Source of the DNA: an uncultured Hyphomicrobiales bacterium
GTDB taxonomy: Bacteria; Pseudomonadota; Alphaproteobacteria; Rhizobiales; Devosiaceae
Assembly (NCBI GenBank): GCA_903842455.1
Contig: CAIMLX010000179.1
Coordinates: 1 to 53,306, forward strand
Length of the DNA: 53,306 nucleotides
Reading direction: 5' to 3'
A program made the translations under genes and the position numbers. Position 1 is the first letter of the stretch; every line of letters starts with the position of its first letter. Of this stretch, positions 51,094 through 53,306 are shown piece by piece. The notes under the pieces were generated by a model. It was not told where the DNA came from, did no database searches, and worked only from the letters and a program-made list of their open reading frames with translations.

Positions 51094-52499
51094 TCCGGCT
51101 CGCCTCCTGGCTGGTCATCAGCCTTCTCGTCACCGCCGGCATCGCCTGGCTCATCGGCTTGCCTGGTGTCCTCACCATCGAGATGTTGGGCATGCGGATG
51201 CAGCCGCGGCTCGGGGTTGCGGCTCTCGCTGCCATCATCGCGGTGTTCGTCATCATCGTTGCCTGGGGCATCGTCCGCCGGGTCGTTGCTGCGCCATTCT
51301 ACCTGGCGCGCCGGTCCCGCGAGCGACGCAAGGACCTCGGCTTCACCGCGCTCTCGGATGGCTTTATCGCGCTGCAGGCCGGTGACGCGCTGCGGGCCCG
51401 CTCGCTGGCTCGCGAGGCGCGAGGCAACCTGCCGCGCAACGCCGCCGCGCAACTGCTCGAAGCCCGGGCCGATCTGGCCCTTGGCGACATGCACTCGGCC
51501 CGCGAGCACTACCGGGCGCTGATTTCCAACCGTAAGACGGCGCTCGCCGCGCTCTCCGGGCTCTACGACCAGGCCCGGCAGCAGGGCCGCATCGATGCGG
51601 CGCTGACCTTCGCGCAGAAGGCGCTCGACATTTCTCCGCAGGCACCATGGGCGCGCGACGCGGTGTTCGACGACATGACTCGCCAATCCCGCTGGGACGA
51701 AGCGGCCCGCATGGTGGCCGAGGAACAGGCCGTTTCCCGCGAGGAGAAGATGCGCAAGCGCCGCCGTCTCGCCGTGGTCGAGGCAGCTCGCGCCCAGCTC
51801 GCCGAAGGCAGCGAGCCGAACGCCGCGCTCGAACACGCGCTGTCGGCGCTGAAGCTGGTGCCCGATTTCGCCCCCGCCGCGCTCATTGCCGCCCGCATCT
51901 ACGCCAATCGTGGCGAGGCCCGCCGGGCGATGAGCCTGCTGCGCCGCGTCTGGCGTGCCACCTCGCACCCCGATATCGGCACGCTCTACGCCAATGCGGT
52001 GCCCGGCGCCTCAGCCGTCGACCGGCTGAAACGGGTGCGCGAACTGATCGAGCTGCCGCCCTCCAACAAGGCCGGGGCCCTGGTACTGGCCCGCGCCGCC
52101 ATCGACGCCTTCGACTGGGTGCTGGCCCGCCAGGCCCTCGCCAACTACTCCTCGGCCAACCCCTCGCAGGCCGTCTGCCTGATGATGGCCGAGATCGAGG
52201 AAGGCGACACCGGGGACAAGGGCAAGGCGCGCGACTGGGTCAACCGCGCCGTCCGCGCCCCACGCGAGCCGCTATGGACCGCCGACGGCATCACGGCCGA
52301 GGAGTGGGAGCCACTGTCGCCGGTTTCGGGCAGGCTCGACGCCTTCGAGTGGCGCGTCCCGACCAGCGCTGTCGCCACGCGCACAAATGGGGCCAGCCCT
52401 GCTCCGGTGTCGAGGCCCGAGCCGTCGACTGCCATGGTTCCCGCTACCGTCGAGGCAGCCCGGCCGGCGTCCGATCCGCCAGCCCTGCCGATCGGCTGA
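51090..52499 (+). CDS. hemY: HemY-like TPR membrane protein
   Basis: 469 residues with a GTG start overlapping the Mic60 stop. Two N-terminal helices (about 1-24 and 42-66, LASWLVISLLVTAGIAWLIG) match the HemY_N domain; TPR-like helices follow (EARADLALGDMHSAREHYRA, EHALSALKLVPDFAPAALIA). HemY of proteobacteria is a membrane protein of the hem operon with unclear role, distinct from the Bacillus oxidase of the same name. The C-terminus is a low-complexity Pro/Ala tail. Confidence 0.88.
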   Translation: MIRLASWLVISLLVTAGIAWLIGLPGVLTIEMLGMRMQPRLGVAALAAIIAVFVIIVAWGIVRRVVAAPFYLARRSRERRKDLGFTALSDGFIALQAGDALRARSLAREARGNLPRNAAAQLLEARADLALGDMHSAREHYRALISNRKTALAALSGLYDQARQQGRIDAALTFAQKALDISPQAPWARDAVFDDMTRQSRWDEAARMVAEEQAVSREEKMRKRRRLAVVEAARAQLAEGSEPNAALEHALSALKLVPDFAPAALIAARIYANRGEARRAMSLLRRVWRATSHPDIGTLYANAVPGASAVDRLKRVRELIELPPSNKAGALVLARAAIDAFDWVLARQALANYSSANPSQAVCLMMAEIEEGDTGDKGKARDWVNRAVRAPREPLWTADGITAEEWEPLSPVSGRLDAFEWRVPTSAVATRTNGASPAPVSRPEPSTAMVPATVEAARPASDPPALPIG

Positions 52500-52519
52500 A
52501 TTCGGTCGCGCGAGTACCC

Positions 52520-52548
52520 TTGCATCGATCGGCCGGCTCACGTATTAG
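52520..52548 (+). promoter_or_regulatory. Sigma-70 promoter of tRNA-Thr
   Basis: TTGCAT (52520-52525) and TATTAG (52543-52548) with a 17-nt spacer; the expected start is only about 5 nt before the tRNA. Confidence 0.65.
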
Positions 52549-52559
52549 CTCGGCTCGAC

Positions 52560-52635
52560 GCCGCATTAGCTCAGTCGGTAGAGCATCTCATTCGTAATGA
52601 GGGGGTCGCTGGTTCGATTCCGGCATGCGGCACCA
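52560..52635 (+). tRNA. tRNA-Thr(CGT)
   Basis: 76 nt with encoded CCA. Acceptor GCCGCAT/ATGCGGC perfect 7 bp; D-arm GCTCAGTCGGTAGAGC; anticodon loop TTCGTAA giving CGT; T-arm GCTGG-TTCGATT-CCGGC. Its 3' half is the probable integration site of the element encoded downstream. Confidence 0.96.
52611..52635 (+). other. Putative attachment site (attL) in the 3' end of tRNA-Thr
   Basis: A tyrosine integrase starts 78 nt after the tRNA on the same strand, the usual layout when an element integrates into a tRNA 3' end and restores it. The core would be the T-arm and acceptor end; the matching attR repeat is outside the window, so the boundaries are inferred. Confidence 0.5.
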
Positions 52636-52712
52636 CCCACTTTGGGTTCAATCCAATAAGCTGCTGATTTTCCTTCAAATTCTGTTCGCAACAGGCTTTG
52701 GAGTAGACCAAA

Positions 52713-53306
52713 TTGGCAACCAAAAATGTGCCCTTCACCTTCCTGAAGGACGGCATCTTCTATTTCTCCAGGAGGGTGCCTTTCGATCTTAGGGGCCATT
52801 ACCAGACGGACCGCATCTCGTTTTCGCTGCGTACGAGAAATCCCTACCAGGCAACACCACGGGCTTTGTCACAGGCAGCGAAGCTAGATAGTTTCTGGTT
52901 TCAGCTCCGAATGTCCGATATCGACCTGCCCGGTAAGCACAGGCTGCTCTCGTCTGATCAGGTGGGGAAAGACCTTGGGCCTAAAGCAACGGAAGCCCTA
53001 GCCACATACCTGCGTCTAAAGGGTGGGGGGCGATCTGCCACATTCGAGACAGCTGCAACCAGAGCAATCGAGTATCTGGTGGGCTCCAAAAGCGATCGGC
53101 CACTTCTCGCCTATACGAAGTCCGATGCAACAACCTTCCGGGATGAGCTTTTTGCCAAGGGCCTATCCAGTAGTAGTGTCGTCCGTATTTTCACGAGCCT
53201 GAGGGCTGTAAGCAGCTTTGCGCTAGTCGAACATGGCCTAAGCACCCCAAGCCCGTTCACCGGAATATACCTCGATAGGGGAGTTTCCGGACCTTCTAGA
53301 ACGAGC
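52713..53306 (+). CDS. Tyrosine recombinase/integrase (partial; continues beyond window)
   Basis: TTG at 52713 with GGAG about 10 nt upstream; 198 codons to the window edge, still open. N-terminal block MATKNVPFTFLKDGIFYFSR, then RVPFDLRGHYQTDRISFSLR, and a core-binding region (TKSDATTFRDELFAKGLSSS, SVVRIFTSLRAVSSFALVEH) identify a phage/island tyrosine recombinase; the catalytic domain is out of view. Base composition is clearly more AT-rich than the neighbouring genes, and codon use differs, consistent with horizontal transfer. Confidence 0.85.
   Translation, partial: MATKNVPFTFLKDGIFYFSRRVPFDLRGHYQTDRISFSLRTRNPYQATPRALSQAAKLDSFWFQLRMSDIDLPGKHRLLSSDQVGKDLGPKATEALATYLRLKGGGRSATFETAATRAIEYLVGSKSDRPLLAYTKSDATTFRDELFAKGLSSSSVVRIFTSLRAVSSFALVEHGLSTPSPFTGIYLDRGVSGPSRTS

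Noticed and set aside
49983-51968. 661-codon minus-strand frame opposite Mic60/hemY
   Set aside because: Low-complexity Ser/Arg/Ala translation antisense to two recognised genes.

Overview
The window is a high-GC (roughly two-thirds G+C by eye), gene-dense stretch of an alphaproteobacterial chromosome, most likely Hyphomicrobiales and probably a Devosia-like genus. The assignment is inference from gene content: a 180-kDa-type NAD-glutamate dehydrogenase, a UbiH-family hydroxylase, SDHAF4-like DUF1674, a FeuPQ-like two-component pair, and the tsaD/gpsA cluster divergent from hemC-hemD-Mic60-hemY. Nearly all of it reads as ordinary core genome. The exceptions are a VapBC toxin-antitoxin insertion, a few clusters of very small membrane proteins, and a mobile-element boundary at the right edge.

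Layout, left to right. 1-3.8 kb: carbon-phosphorus lyase genes phnG-H-I-J (minus strand, phnJ cut by the window edge) with the divergent repressor phnF and a palindromic operator between them. 4.3-6.8 kb: a small secreted PepSY-like protein, an OmpR-type response regulator and a sensor kinase in overlapping order. 6.8-9.3 kb: a drug/metabolite exporter, a MocD-like desaturase and tRNA-Gly. 9.5-11.4 kb: thioredoxin-TPR chaperone, LON-domain protein and a Trm112-like protein. 11.4-13.0 kb: a UbiH-like hydroxylase followed by three tiny membrane proteins. 13.0-15.3 kb: the nitrogen-regulated glnK-amtB operon with a sigma-54 promoter and two candidate NtrC sites. 15.3-21.3 kb: SDHAF4, htpX, rsmB, a heparinase-like protein and purH. 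21.3-26.8 kb: vapBC (with a perfect 10-bp palindrome) and the giant NAD-GDH gene. 26.9-39.2 kb: a flippase, leucine biosynthesis genes leuC, leuD and leuB interleaved with argC, deoD, ridA, a membrane diguanylate cyclase flanked by two paralogous small proteins, and a membrane-anchored ClpP-like protease with a membrane partner. 39.3-45.1 kb: a SulP-STAS-cNMP fusion transporter, a luciferase-like oxidoreductase, an ABC exporter with an elaborate translated leader, and a DUF1761 protein. 45.2-52.5 kb: EVE, YCII, gpsA and tsaD on the minus strand, divergent from hemC, hemD, alphaproteobacterial Mic60 and hemY. 52.5-53.3 kb: tRNA-Thr(CGT) followed by a tyrosine recombinase with clearly lower GC, the left edge of an integrated element that continues out of the window.

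How the genes fit together: nitrogen handling is represented by PII/AmtB for uptake and sensing and by NAD-GDH for glutamate catabolism. Leucine, arginine, purine and haem synthesis are represented by single steps or short runs. Phosphonate use is a dedicated repressor-controlled operon. The least explained items are the leader of the ABC exporter (44,370-44,600), which combines a good promoter, a 17-codon reading frame with a strong ribosome-binding site and a nested set of complementary stems; the three-gene cassette of 34-42-residue membrane proteins behind the UbiH-like gene; the paired small paralogues around the diguanylate cyclase; and the structured region 3' of amtB.
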